From assembly GCA_028554755.1 (NCBI GenBank), contig JAPTOF010000007.1, forward strand, positions 17,097,001-17,161,000: a stretch of DNA of 64,000 bases, in the 5' to 3' direction. Under the pieces are notes generated by a model. It was not told the origin of the DNA and did no database searches. It worked only from the letters and a program-made list of their open reading frames with translations. The position numbers and the translations under genes are program-made. The stretch comes from Cordia subcordata (lineage: Eukaryota; Streptophyta; Magnoliopsida; Boraginales; Cordiaceae). Within the stretch, counting starts at the first letter, position 1, and each line of letters starts with the position of its first letter. Shown piece by piece: positions 10,734 through 23,400 of the stretch.

Positions 10734-12722
10734 AACGAACACAACATTATTACATTTATCAACTATCTCACATAAAGAAGCTTTAAAGTTAACAAATAAA
10801 CCTTTATCACAAAGTTGATTAATACTAAGCAAGTTGTGTTTCAAACCATATACAAGTAAAACATTTTTAATACACAATTTGGACTTGTTACCAACATCCC
10901 CAATGCCGATTATTCTTACTTTGGAGTTATCATCAAATGTAACAAATCCAGCATTCTTTTCCTTGAGTGACAAAAACTTTGATTTGTCACCCGTCACGTG
11001 CCTTGATCATCCGCTATCCAAGAACCATCTTTCACTATCCCCGGAGGATGCAAGGCAAACTTACGAAATTTGAATCAAGCATGACTTGGTACCCAAGACT
11101 TGTTGGGTCCTCAAACATTAGTTTTAGTTCCCTTAGAAACCCACATTAAATTGTACTTTTTCTCACCATATTTTCTTATAAAGCATTTATGTGAAGCATG
11201 TCCATTTTTACAACAATAGTTGCATGTAACTTTAGGAGCACTTGATGAAGATGCTTTATAAAATACCTTTTGTAATGGGAAAGCTTGGTTTCTTTTCAAA
11301 AAACTTTATGTAGGATTTTTGTTTCGAATAAGAATCAAATCTAATTCCGGCTTTATAAAAAACACACCGTTGTTGTCCAACCAAAACATTTAAGTTTTTG
11401 GTTCCATTGTAAACTTTGAAACCACATTTTCCAAATCATTGACTTTTGCTATCAAGTCCTCATTTTCTTTTTGTAAAACGATATTGGTTTTCTTCTTCTC
11501 CAAAATCTTTTTCAAGTTCTCATCTTCTATGCAGGCATCATGCAATTTACTTTTAAGACATAAAACATTTTTTTTGAGCTCCTTGTTTTTTTTAACTACT
11601 TTTTTGAACTCTATAAGCATTTCATTGTAGATTTCTTCTAATTCTTCATAAGAACAATTTTCATCACAAGAGATGTATTTTGGGCTTACCTCATCTTCCT
11701 CTTTAGCTATAAGACAAAGGTTGGCAACTTCTTTTTCAGTAGAGTCTTCTTCTTCATCACTTGACTCGGAATCACTCCAAGTAACCTTCAAAGCTTTCTT
11801 TTTGAATTTCTTCTCATCCTTCTTTCTTAATGGACACTTGGTTTTGACATGTCCTAGTTTCTTGCATTTAAAACAAATCAATTCTTTATTAGACTCATCT
11901 TTACTACCTCTTTCCTTTGTCCTTTCTTTGGATTGAACTTTTGCTTCCTCCCGAATCTCTTAAATTTGGAGAGTATGGCCATTTCATCGTCATCATCACT
12001 TTCACTATCACTTGTTGATTCGTCTTGTGGTGTGGCCTTAAGAGTAATGACTTTGTTGACCTTGGGATATTTTTCTAGCCCCTTGAGCTCCAATTCATGA
12101 GTCATAAGTGATCTGACAAGTTCACTCAATTGTAAAGTATTGATATCCTTGGACTCTTTGATGGCTGTTGTCTTTGGTAGCCAAGCCATTGGTAGGCTTC
12201 TCAAGGGCTTTCTCATAAGTTCGGCATTCTCATAATTCTTGCCAAGAGGTTTCAAGGAGTTAATAATTTCAAGAAATCTTGAAAACATTTGTTCAATATT
12301 TTCATCCGGAAGCATAGAGAACATTTCATATTTTTGTACAAACATGATATCCTAGTTTCTTTAACTTGATTTGTGCCTCCATGAGTGACCTCTAATTACT
12401 CCCGTATTTCCTTAGTCGTGGTGCACCTTATAATTTTATTGAATTCGGAAGGATCTAATGCGAGGTAAAAATAGTAAACGTTATTAGCATTTGCTTCAAC
12501 AAGTTTTATATCATCTTTATTGCATTTTTCTTCCAGTTTAGGGACTTCTACACCATTAACCTCTTTAGAGGGAATACTGGGTCCATTTACTATGGTTTTC
12601 CATGCAATATAATCATTGGCTTGTAAGAATATTCTCATTCTAACTTTCCAAAATGCATAATTTCTACCATCAAAGTATGGAACACCAGTGGTAGAGAGAC
12701 CTTCTTGAATTCTATGTACCAT
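10734..12722 (-). pseudogene. Copia element 1 gag and protease/pre-integrase remnant
   Basis: The gag start ATG at 12720-12722 is followed by GVPYFDGRNYAFWKVRMRIF, a typical Copia gag N-terminus. A highly acidic stretch (SDSESDDDDE, near 12000) precedes the zinc knuckle CFKCKKLGHVKTKC at about 11840-11880. A long coiled-coil-like region rich in Lys and Glu follows (11390-11750). A second finger, CNYCCKNGHASHKC, is near 11180-11230. The protease/pre-integrase segment with HMTGDKSKF and LLSINQLCDKG ends at the deletion near 10733. Stops and frameshifts are frequent. Two separate CCHC fingers and a long coiled coil fit a Sirevirus gag. Confidence 0.75.
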
Positions 12723-12820
12723 GATCTTTAGCTCTAGATGGTTAAGTAAAAAACACAATAATGCAAATAACCACACACTTAATGGAATTAATGTGTAGAG
12801 CACTAGGCTTTGGTACCACG

Positions 12821-14454
12821 TATTGCCCCTGAGAATGAATCGAAGAGAGGGGTGAATTGGATTATTGGGCACAATTGAGCACTTAAAATTCTTAACTATC
12901 ATTTCAAACAAATATACATACAGGACTAAAAAAAAATCCTTGAAATATAAAGAGTATACGGTTAAGAATATCAAATGCGGTGATTTAGAGTGGTTTGAAC
13001 TCCCGAGGGCTTAATCCACTACTTAAGGTCTTCTCTTAGGGTTTCAAAAACTTCACTACTGAATCGACTTCTTGCTTAGTACGTTGTAGAAGCGTAGAAC
13101 AACGATCACAACTTTTGCTTCACCACAAGGACCACAAGTATTCCCTTATACTTGACGATTTCAACCCTTCACTGTTGGGAGATGTTCCTCACAGCTATGC
13201 TACTCAAGAGCAAAGAAATTCACACCCAATTTGATTGTAGAGAGTTTGGTATATAAGAACTTCTTTTGAGCAAGTGTAAAAAGATATTTAAACCTTCCTA
13301 TGTTGCTCTAAGTAGATAAGCAATTTATGAAACTCAAGAACTTGTTCTTAAATACCAATGATATGCAATCAATGAAAATAGCAATTAATAGAGCAAGATT
13401 GCAGTAGATAAAGTATATTGAATGCAAAAGAGTTTAGAAAGATGTTTTTAACAAATTGTATCTGAGTTAGGAAGAGAAAGATGTATTTATAAGTCAAAAA
13501 AGTAAGTTTTCTAATGGTCAATTTTTGAAAACAACTCAGAGGGGTTGCCCAAACACTCTACCGATCGACCCCTTGGGTGTTCCAGTAGTGCCAGAAGCCA
13601 AATGACCTTACCTGAACACTCTACCAGTTGACTGGTAGGCTATTCTGGTAGAGCAACATTGCTCTCTGATTTTACCGGAGTACTGAGCCGATCGACCGCC
13701 TGTGTAGGCCGGTAGATGCAGAAAAGACTGAAAAAGCTGCTTTACTTTTTACCAAAAAGTTGTTATACATCTAATCAACAGTAAGCAGCGTTTTTCTGCA
13801 AATTTTCACAGCTCAAGACAACTACTATGCATCTATTCCTTTCAATAATAAATGCTAACACCAACTTAGCTTTCAAACATTTAATGCAAGATTAAAGACT
13901 TCTAAAAAAACAAGATTTTAGATTTTATGCATGAGAAAAGTCTTTTCATGCGATAGCTTTATCCATTAGTTAATAGTTTTATACAAGAATGCTTAATGCA
14001 AACTCTATACTAAAAATAGTGCACTTTTACTGCAAAGCTATGCTATTATATACATATATTCATACATATTAGCATATATATATTTGTAATACAAAGCTTA
14101 TATACAAGATAATGCACTTTGGTTAAGAAAAAAGATGATTAAGTATAGAAGTCCAAAAACCATAAGCAAACTATGTATGCAATGCAATAAGTTATTGAGC
14201 TCATAGTAGTTGCTTATGTACTAAGATTAATCAAGCACTAAGAAATAAGAGTTATACTAAATCTTCAAGGAAGCTCAATAGAACTTTAATCTTCATGCTC
14301 TATGCATCATTTTCTTTGCTCAAATGTCTTCACCTTTCTCATGCTACTGTACAAGATATTTAACATTCTACAAATAGTAGCAATTAGATAAAAAACACAA
14401 TAATTACGGCATCATCAAAACATAAATAACATAATTAATCCAATATATTCAACA
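12821..14454 (-). repeat. 5' LTR of Copia element 1
   Basis: 1.63 kb. The first 690 bp repeat at 10044-10733. A cluster of CCGATCGACC / CCAGTTGACTGG / GCCGATCGACCGCC palindrome-like motifs lies at about 13555-13720. The LTR ends TTCAACA just before the Gypsy gag resumes. Confidence 0.8.
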
Positions 14455-14459
14455 GTGCC

Positions 14460-15040
14460 CGTGACTACAAACCCTTAACGAAGTCATATATATGGTTATA
14501 ATCCAGGTTATTACTTGCCTGAAGTTAAAGAGAGATGTATTCTTTGAAATAGTCATGGATAGTCCTCGTGTGTTGTAGGATTCTAAGCTTGTCACAAGCA
14601 CCCCATTTGGCTTCCTCTGGATAAAATTGAACATATACATCCTCCTTAAATATAGCCTAAGTTAGCAAGTCTTTGTTTGCCTTCTTGAGCCTTTGGTGCT
14701 TCATACGCCACCATAAAACTACATCCTCCGAGAAGTAGAGTGTTGTTGTCTTGACACTGATTGTATCATCCTCAAGTCCAACCGCATCAAAGTATTGCTC
14801 AACCTAGCAAAAGAAGTTGTCTCTTTGGCTTCATGCTTCCCACTATAGGGATTGGGTCTTGGCATGTCCACATTTGGTGCATGATGGTAAGTTGATGTAC
14901 CACAGGCCATTGTCTTTCTATACATAGCCTAATTCTCCTCCATCTTCTTAAAGATCTTGTCTTGTTTAGGTATCTTTCTCAGCCAGTGCTTGTTGAGCCA
15001 CTACTTTTTCTATTTGCACTTGAACTTGAAGCTTTTAGGG
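14460..15040 (-). pseudogene. Middle of Gypsy gag
   Basis: On the minus strand, frames with NPYSGKHEAKE, KANKDLLT, FYPEEAKWGA and NFRQVI correspond to the retrotransposon gag domain (PF03732-type: YSGKREAKE...FYPE). The left side is interrupted by Copia element 1. The right side, near 15040, gives way to an unrelated LTR element. Stops and frameshifts are present in every frame. Confidence 0.65.
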
Positions 15041-18000
15041 CTTTTCACATTTATCCCCTATGTTAGGCTTGAATGCCCTAAAGACCATAAGCATATGGTG
15101 ATCACTGGATACTAAACATAATTTGCTCATGATATTATTCATATGATTGAGTTTTACATAGCATATTTTCTCCATTTTTTCTTTGATGCAAAGTATGAAG
15201 GTCCAATGATATAACCAATGATTTGGATGCATAGTAAGGCTGGACACACAGTGGGTCCAAATTTAGATTTGCTGATATTATAAACTAGTCTATAGCCGCA
15301 TGGTAGTATTGGGTACTCTAACTGGACAAGAATGTAGTGGGCAAGTCTCCTTGAAAGGGTGATCTACTTAGGTCATTCAATAGTTTAGACTATGCTCCTA
15401 GTATGTGTGTCACGCATTCAACAAGGCCACCGTGAGTATGTCTTCTAGGAACCATACCGCCACATATAGAAGATGAGATACTTACAGCTTCCGAGTGACC
15501 AATGCTCTTATTCTTGAGCATATGTGGATGAACCGACTAAGTTAAGGTGTAATATTTTGATGCACCATAATGAGAGCTCTTGAGTGATAAGATTGTCTGC
15601 CTCGTATGTTGGGTGTTGTATTCTAATTAATTGGGACATGTATATGCAACAGCAAAGTCTGTGTGCCGCCTTGGATTTGTCCACTTGATCACCAACAATC
15701 TAGTACTAGTGATATTACCTTTCAGGGGTATATCAATCATTTGGCTTATGGTTCATTCCCTAAATCAAGAGATCCATGACTACTGTATGGTCATTATATG
15801 AGACTAGAGATTTTGAGGTTCCAGATGTAGTCTTGGAGGTGATGGTATTTGATATCGCTAATTCAGCACAAGCCTAAATAGCTCGCAAGCGCACGGGTCG
15901 TGTGTAGTACGGTGTGTGCGAATACGGGGTCGAATCCATGGGGAGGCCTAATGTGTATGGTGTTCTAAGCTAAGTGCGTCCTAAAGAGCTACTTGTTGGG
16001 GTCCTAACTACAATGTTTTTGGTGTTTTTGGTTTGAGGGGAGCTCGGGAAAAGTAAACCTAATCTAAGAACAAGGAAATAAAAAGGTAGCACGTATGTGT
16101 GTAATGGGGGAATCAAGTGATCTAAGGGGATTCAAACGTCGGAAATGGGAGACTAAGGTGATTACATCTTGTTTATGGTGATTACTACGCCTTTCTAGGG
16201 TTACTTGATGGATTTTACTAAGTGCTCTAATCTAGAACTATAATTAGCCTCCTAATTAGTACCCTAAGCCTCAGTGCGGGTCCGTCCCTAGGTGGCGATG
16301 CCTAGTAGTACGGCGTGGTCTTTATGACTTAGGAATTAGGGCTAGCCAATAAGATTCTAGGTGAGTGTAGATCGATCTAACCTTAGCACTTAGTCCTCTA
16401 ATTAGTTCCCCAATATGGCCCTAGGACTCGGTGCGAGTCCGTCCCTAAGCTTCGCCTCACTTAGAGCTACGGCGTGATCCTTATGAACCTAGGGTGTTAG
16501 GGTGGACTAACTAGCCTTCCTAAGTGAACTAAGGTCAACTAAACCTATTCAGACTCCTATTGGCTAGATTTAAAGCCAAAGGGGACTCGACCTAGGCTAG
16601 ATACTAGTTGTGCACCATCGATCGCATCACAATTAGCAGAAATTGACATTAAAACGCATGGCAAACACATCTAAGGCATGGAATTTGAGAATACACCGGT
16701 ATATTCTACTACTAAACACATAGACATGTTTAGATTACACCAATTTAAGCAATAGCACCCGACATGCATGCAATAGAAGCTAGTTATGCTATTAAGTATG
16801 CTAACACACATATAGACATGTATATAGTCATACCCACTTCATGTAGTCACCACACAAACACATAGACATGCTAGCATAATGATTTAGAAATGGTTAATAG
16901 CACAATAGACTTCAATATATATATGCTACATCATTGAGGCATTTCAACAAACACATAGACATGTATGTAAAATAGCCTTTGAATCCATAAGCATAAGGCA
17001 TATATACATAAATCCATCAAGTTTCCATTAATATAAAGTAGTAATCAATCCATAAATACAAGATATAATCACCCTACATAGCTCTAATTAAACATAATTA
17101 GACTTAGGATAAAAGAGAGATACCTTTCTATCCATAGCCAAGCTTTACAAACCATGAGCTATGCCCCAAATCCTAGTGTTTAATCCTCTTAGATCCTTGA
17201 TTCCAAGTGTTAAATGTGTTTAGAAGTGAGTGTGATAGGTGATTTTTGGTGGATTTTAGGTTTAGGGAAATGGGTGTTTGATTTGGGTGTTGTTCCCCAT
17301 CAAAAAGGGCTGAAAAGTGGCTTAAATAGAGCTGTTAATGCGTCCAGCCGGGGGCCCAGCCGGTCGACCGGCTTTGGGCCTAAGTCGTATGGCCAAAATT
17401 GGCCCAGGTTCTGATCCGGCCGGTCGACTAGCCGGTCAACCGGCTTGGTCGTCCGGCCTAGACAGAGGCAAACCAGTCTTGATAGTAAAATGGTCATATC
17501 TTGCTCGTTTTAGCTCCGATTCGCGCATCGTTTTTTTCTATGGCTTCGTATCGTCGTGGGGGATCTCCCAAGCCATATTTTGCAACCTAAAACATATCCA
17601 AAATTTGTCCATGTCCTTTTTAGGTTGCAAGATCCGAATTTGGCTCACGTTGTGCTCGGTTTCGCCTCGGTCGCTCCTTCTTTCGTCCGACCACTTCCAA
17701 AAGAACTTTTCTTCATTCCTTTGTGTCCAAAACACCCTTGGATTTGCTCCACACTTTAAGCACCCTCAATTAAGCTCCAATTATCTCTCCAAATCACACC
17801 TAAAACAAGCAATAAACGCACATTAGTGTAACATTTAAGTCTTTACTTCAACTATGAACATTTAAACCTTAATATGCACAATTATGACCTAAATGCTATA
17901 CTAATACATTAAATGAAGCTCAAAACACCTCAAAACAAGTATATACATGCAATAGATAAACACACAAAACAAACACATCAGTATTTGTTGAGACCGGCCT

Positions 18001-18921
18001 TGACTACATGTATACATAGAGGGCCGTTTTAGTCATTTCATTTGGTTGGCCAGAGACAAAGGTCACTAGAGCGGGTGACAAGCTTCTGCTTAACCAGTAA
18101 TTATTCTTGAAGTGCAGCTTTGGTTTTCTAGTGGTAATAGGTCGAGGTCAAAATGGCCTTAGTGTATCAAAGTGGTGGCTTGGGCATTTTGATTATTTTG
18201 GGAGCCAAAGGTAATTATGTCTTTTGGTTCCTTTACTAGCCATTACTCTATTAGATACATTAATTGAGGTAAATTAATTATGTGGATTGCTTGATTAAGA
18301 TTTGAGTTTAGAATTAAGAAATGATTTAGTTATTCAAGTCTTTTTAATATAACTCATGGATATCTTAGTTAGATAAGCAGGTCTCATATGGAAGATATTT
18401 AGTGTGTGATGTGAATATTTGGGATAGCCTTATCCCTACGGAATATTCCATTTCTAGAAGGACTAAAAAGGGGTATTATGGTGAAACATAATATTTTAGG
18501 AACTTTATCTTTATTAAGGTTGCCTTGTACTATAAATAGTACAAGATAGGCATAATCCACATGAGAACAAAAAAAAGTGAGATATTGTAAATGTGTGTAA
18601 GATTTTTCACACACTAGTATTACGAACGCACATTATATTTCATAACTTCAATTAACTTTTAAAATTACTTGCCTACTATATAGCAAATTGTATCCTAGCA
18701 ATAGAGATTTTGAAATAGTGGAGAAGACCATTAGGAGGCTAATACGAGGCGTGAAGAAGTCATTTTTGCATTCAGGTCACGTTACAAGGGTAACGGGTCT
18801 TGACTTTACTCTTGTGTTTTGTTTGAATGTGATGCCCATATCTATAACAGACTTTGGTTATGCTATGTTTCCACTTCCATTGCTATTAATATGATTTTGT
18901 TTTTTAAAATCCAGAGTAACA
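15041..18921 (+). mobile_element. Unclassified LTR element remnant (holds a solo LTR)
   Basis: Two non-coding blocks, 15041-15849 and 17986-18921, flank the Tat-like solo LTR. The second block starts TGTTGAGACC, ends GAGTAACA, and has a TATA box (CTATAAATAG) near 18530-18539, so it looks like a 0.94-kb LTR in plus orientation. The first block would then be internal sequence. No coding domain, primer-binding site or 5' LTR was recognised, and the left boundary is approximate. Confidence 0.35.
15850..17980 (-). mobile_element. Solo LTR, Tat/Ogre-like Gypsy
   Basis: 2131 bp flanked by a perfect 5-bp target duplication GTATT (15845-15849 and 17981-17985). On the minus strand it begins TGATGTGTTTGTTTTG and ends CGATATCA. 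Near its end it carries the segment GCTCGCAAGCGCACGGGTCG followed by GGGGTCGAATCC, a layout I associate with Tat-lineage LTRs of plants. No internal region or second LTR is present, which indicates LTR-LTR recombination. A palindrome cluster (17341-17462) includes AGCCGGTCGACCGGCT. Confidence 0.8.
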
Positions 18922-18930
18922 ACTAGCACG

Positions 18931-20369
18931 TGTTAGCGTAATATTGCTTTTAATGATTGTTTTGATGATGTAAATTAATCTTATAGCTTGGTCATTAGCA
19001 TAATAAGGATAATATTATACTACGATGCTTTTACCAATTGATTATGCTATGAATGCTAAACATCGTGCAAGTGTTTTCAGAGCATTTTTATTAAGCATGA
19101 TAGGATCAACAAGCTTAGAGAATGTGTATTGATGGAATGAAGATATAATATCAAGTTTAGAAGCCACTGCACACTTATTTTAATCTTTGTATAAAGATGA
19201 AGAATGCTTGTATACTCGTGATCAAGATTGGAGTTATAAGGTGGACATGAGGCATCATAAGGGGTATCGGTTTGTGCTTTCTTGTGAATAGTCTTAGGAT
19301 TACTCTTATAGCTCAAACAATTGCTTTTATCCTTGCATTGCTGGCATAAATACTTTGGGCAATAATTCTCATCTTTGAAGAGATGTTTTCTATTGCATAA
19401 AGTCTTTTAAAATCTTCAAAGATCTTTGTTAGCATGATTATTGAGCTTATATTGTCTTAGAAAGCCCTTTTTGATATGTTCTATACTTGCTAAAAACAAG
19501 TGATCAAAGTTGGTTTAGTTTCAAACATGCTTGATGGCATTTTTTGTATTTTTATTGTGGCCAGACCCTTTAACCGGGCTCTCGACTGGTCATGAAGGTC
19601 AACCGGCCTAAACAGAAAGGTTGGGAAATCTGCCGAACCCCTAGTTAATCGGCCGACCTAGGTCACTATCTCCCTTGCAGCATTTAATGTTGTAGCCGTT
19701 ATAGAGTCGTTGCAAGTCCTTTAAAATCCCTTTTTCCTATCATTATTGCCCTAACAACTCTCATTTTGCTTTGAGTACACTTTTTTATCATTCAAACATC
19801 ATCTCTAAGCTTTCCATATCTCTTTCAAATGATTTAGTAATTAGAATTTCTTGAGTGTTTGAGCTATATTTACGAAATCCTTTGGGCATTTAAGAGTAAT
19901 TTATTGCTATACCTACTTATAAGAAGTTGAGCTTACAAAAACACTTTCTTCTATCATTCATTGTTGTATATATAATCTAGAAGCTAGGTTTGCATGAGAG
20001 AAACATATTAGCTTGAGTAAGTGTGGAAAAATCCTAAAGAGGGAAGCTCTTGAATTCTTTAAAGGGTATCTTCAAAGAGGTGTAAAAAGAAGTAGGTTTA
20101 TGCCTACCAACATTTGAAGATGTACATATATTAGTGGAGTGTTGAAGTCCTAAGGGAAACATCTTTAGGCGGCAGATGTTGGCTTGCCAAACCACTTAAA
20201 AATCAATCTTCTCTACTCTTTTCTCTTCTCCTTACTCTTGTATGACTTGTGTGCCTTACGTGTTTGATAAATTGTTTAAGTGGACTTGCTTGTTTTTATT
20301 GAGTAATTTTTTATTGCAAAAATTGGTTAATATCTTAATTCACTGCCCCTAAGATATTTGCCCCCAACA
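18931..20369 (+). repeat. 5' LTR of Copia element 2
   Basis: 1439 bp from TGTTAGCGTAATATT to CCCCCAACA. It is repeated at 26895-28315. It has palindrome-like CCGGGCTCTCGACTGG / GGTCAACCGGCC motifs near 19570-19665. Confidence 0.9.
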
Positions 20370-20431
20370 AGCAGTATCAGAGCTAGGGTTCTACCTATTG
20401 TTTAACAACTAGTAGAATTTATTTGACAACT

Positions 20432-23400
20432 ATGAAAGGTATTTCAATCAAACAAACACCTTCTTTTGATGGCACTAATTATGCTTTTTTGAAAATACGA
20501 ATGAAAGTGTTTACTCAATCACATCACTATAAGGTTTGGAAGATAATGGAAAATGGACTTACTTTGCCTACTAAAATGGAAGGAGATGGAAGAGTTCCTA
20601 AACTAAAAAGTGAATAGAATGATGATGATATAAAATTGTTTGAATTGAATAAAAAATCCTTGCACTACTTGTTTAATGCTATCAATACAACCAAATTTGC
20701 CAGAGTGATGGGATGTACTTCGGCTAAGGAACTTTGGGATCGACTAAAAGTAACTTATGAAGGAACTAGCTAAGTTAAAGAGTCTAGAATAGCAATGCTT
20801 GTGCAAAAATATGAACTCTTTAAGACGTTTCCAAATGAAAGTGTTGAACAAATGTATTCTAGATTTGTTTAAATTACTAATGGCCTTAAGGTACGTGAAA
20901 AGGATTATTCTAATATAGAAAATGTGAGAAAGGTGTTAAGAAGCTTGCCATCTTTATGGCAATCCAAGGTGACTGCTATAAAGGATGCAAAGGACCTTAA
21001 CACATTGGAGCTAAATGAGCAAATTGGGTCACTTATGACTCATGAGTTTGAAGTGAAGAACCATGAAGAGGAAGACAAGAAGATGAAGAAGTTCATTGCA
21101 CTTGTTGCCTTAAAGTATGTATTAAGCGAAGATAAAGATGATGAGAAAGACTCGGAGGATGATGATGAGATAGCTCTTCTTTCTCGAAACTTCAAAAAGT
21201 TCATGAAGTTTAGAAGATGAAAGAAAGGAGCATCTTTCAACAACAACAATTGGAATAAAAAAGGAAAAGAAGCCAAAGAAACCAAGAAGTCAAGAGAAGT
21301 GAGGAATGAAGAGATAAAGTACCTCAATTGCAATAAGCTAGGGCATATCAAGGTAAATTACTCAAAGCTTGCAAAGAAGAAGGAAGGAAAGGCATTTAAG
21401 GCTACTCGAGACACCTTTGAGAGTGAAGAAGAGATGGAAAAACAACATGAGATAGTCAACTTTTGCCTTACAGCCAATGAGGATGTGGTACATTCTTCAC
21501 TTTCTATGTCTAGTTATCTTTCATCATGTGAGGAAAAGGAAGAGAACTTTACCTTTGATGAACTAAAGGAGGCTTTTGCTGAACTTCATGATGATTTCTC
21601 AATAGCTTTGGCTAAAAATAAACAAATGCAAAGAAACTTGAAGCATACTTTTGACGAAAAGGATAATTTGGAAAAGAAATATGCTTCCTTGAGAATGTTG
21701 AGAAATTGGAAAATGAAGTCAAGGATTTGAAAAAGAAAATTGAGGACTTAAATGGTATTGTTCAAAAGTTCACAAATAGGAAGGAGAATTTGGAAAACTC
21801 CTTGGTTCTCAAAAATTGGCCTTTGACAAGAGTGAGATTGGCTATGAGCCAACCACCAAACAAAAATATTTAAAAAATTATTTTGTCAAGGCTTTCACTT
21901 CTACTTCTACTTCTACTTCTGCCACCTCCATGAAATCAAATATCACTTGCACTTATTATGAAAAGAATGTGCATGTATTAACCCATTCCTATTATAAGAA
22001 ACTTCGTGATAGAGGATCGTATGTCCCACATTGGCAAAGACCTAAATGGGTTGTCAAGGCCAAAAAGTGACATTAACATTAAGGATCCAAAGTATTAGGG
22101 ACCGAAAATAAAGAATTGTTTAAATTTGATATGTATAGGTATGTCCTGTGAGCAAAACTAGCAAGATAAAGTGGATCTTGGATAGTGTTTATTTAAACAC
22201 ATGATTGGAAACCCGTCACTATTCTATGAATTGAAGGGAACCAAAGGTGGAGATGTACTCTTTGAAACAATAGCAAAGGAAAGATGATTGGTAAATGAAG
22301 CATTGGTAATAAGGATCCACTTGCTATTCATAATGTCTTACTTGTAGAGGGTTTTAAGTTTAATTTACTTAGTATTAATTAATTTTGTGATAAGGGTCAC
22401 AAAGTGGTATTTCAATCTTCTAACTGCATTGTGCATGATTGTGATAATGAAAATGTGCTATTTGTTGCTAGTAGAAATGGTAATGTGTATAAAAAATCAA
22501 CATGATAAATGCTTATCAGTTGTTCATGATAATGCTTGATTATGCTATGGAAGATTAGGGCATGCTAGCATGAGGCTGTTCAAATATTTATCAAAACATG
22601 ATCTTGTTAGAGATTTGTCTAAAATCAAATTTGAAAAAGACAAAGTATGTGATGCATGTCAATTACGAAAGCAGCATAAGACTTCTTTCAAATCCATCAA
22701 CAAGGTTTCAACTAATAGAGCATTACAATTGTAGTATATGGAATTGTTTGGACCAATTGACGTGACTAGCCTAGGCGGTTCTAAATTTACCTTTGTTGTT
22801 ATAGGTGACTACTGTAGGTTTACATGAGTCATGTTTCTTACACACAAAAATGATGCATTTGATGAATTTGCAAGATTGTGTAGAAAAGTACAAAAATGAG
22901 AAAAGCTATTTTATAACTTGCATTCGTAGTGATAATGACATGAAATATGTGAACATTTCTTTTATGCATTTTGGTAATGAGCATGGCATTGAGTACAATT
23001 TTTTGGCCTCTCAGACTCAACAAAATGGGGTAATAGAGAGGAAGAATCGCACTTTACAAGAAATGGCAAGGACTATACTTAAAGAACGTAACTTGCTTAC
23101 ATTTTTTTATAGTGAAGCCGTTACCACCGCATGTTATGTGCAAAATAGATTCCTTATTAGACCCATTTTGAACAAAACATTGGCATGGTAAAGCCCCTAA
23201 GGTTTTATATTTCAAGATCTTTAGTTGTAAATACTTTATTTTAAATACAAAGGATCACTTGAGAAAATTTGATGTTAAATTGGATGAGGGTATATTTCTA
23301 TGTTATTCCACTAAGAGTAAAGCTTATAGAGTCTATAATAAAAGAACTCTTGTTGTGAAAGAATCAATGCATGTAACTTTTGTTGAGACTAACCCATTTG

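Larger units (their letters stand above)
10044..14454 (-). mobile_element. Sirevirus-like Copia element 1, internally deleted
   Basis: A 4.4-kb minus-strand element inside the Gypsy gag gene. It begins TGTTACCC at 10044 and ends ...TTCAACA at 14454. The flanking pentamers are GCGCT (10039-10043) and GTGCC (14455-14459); they match at three of five positions and differ only by transitions, so they may be a decayed target duplication. The 5' LTR is 12821-14454 (1.6 kb), followed by a degenerate primer-binding site TGGTACCAAAG near 12808-12818. Gag and the start of protease/pre-integrase remain. Integrase, RT, RNase H, the 3' region and part of the 3' LTR are missing; the breakpoint is near 10733. 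Confidence 0.8.
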
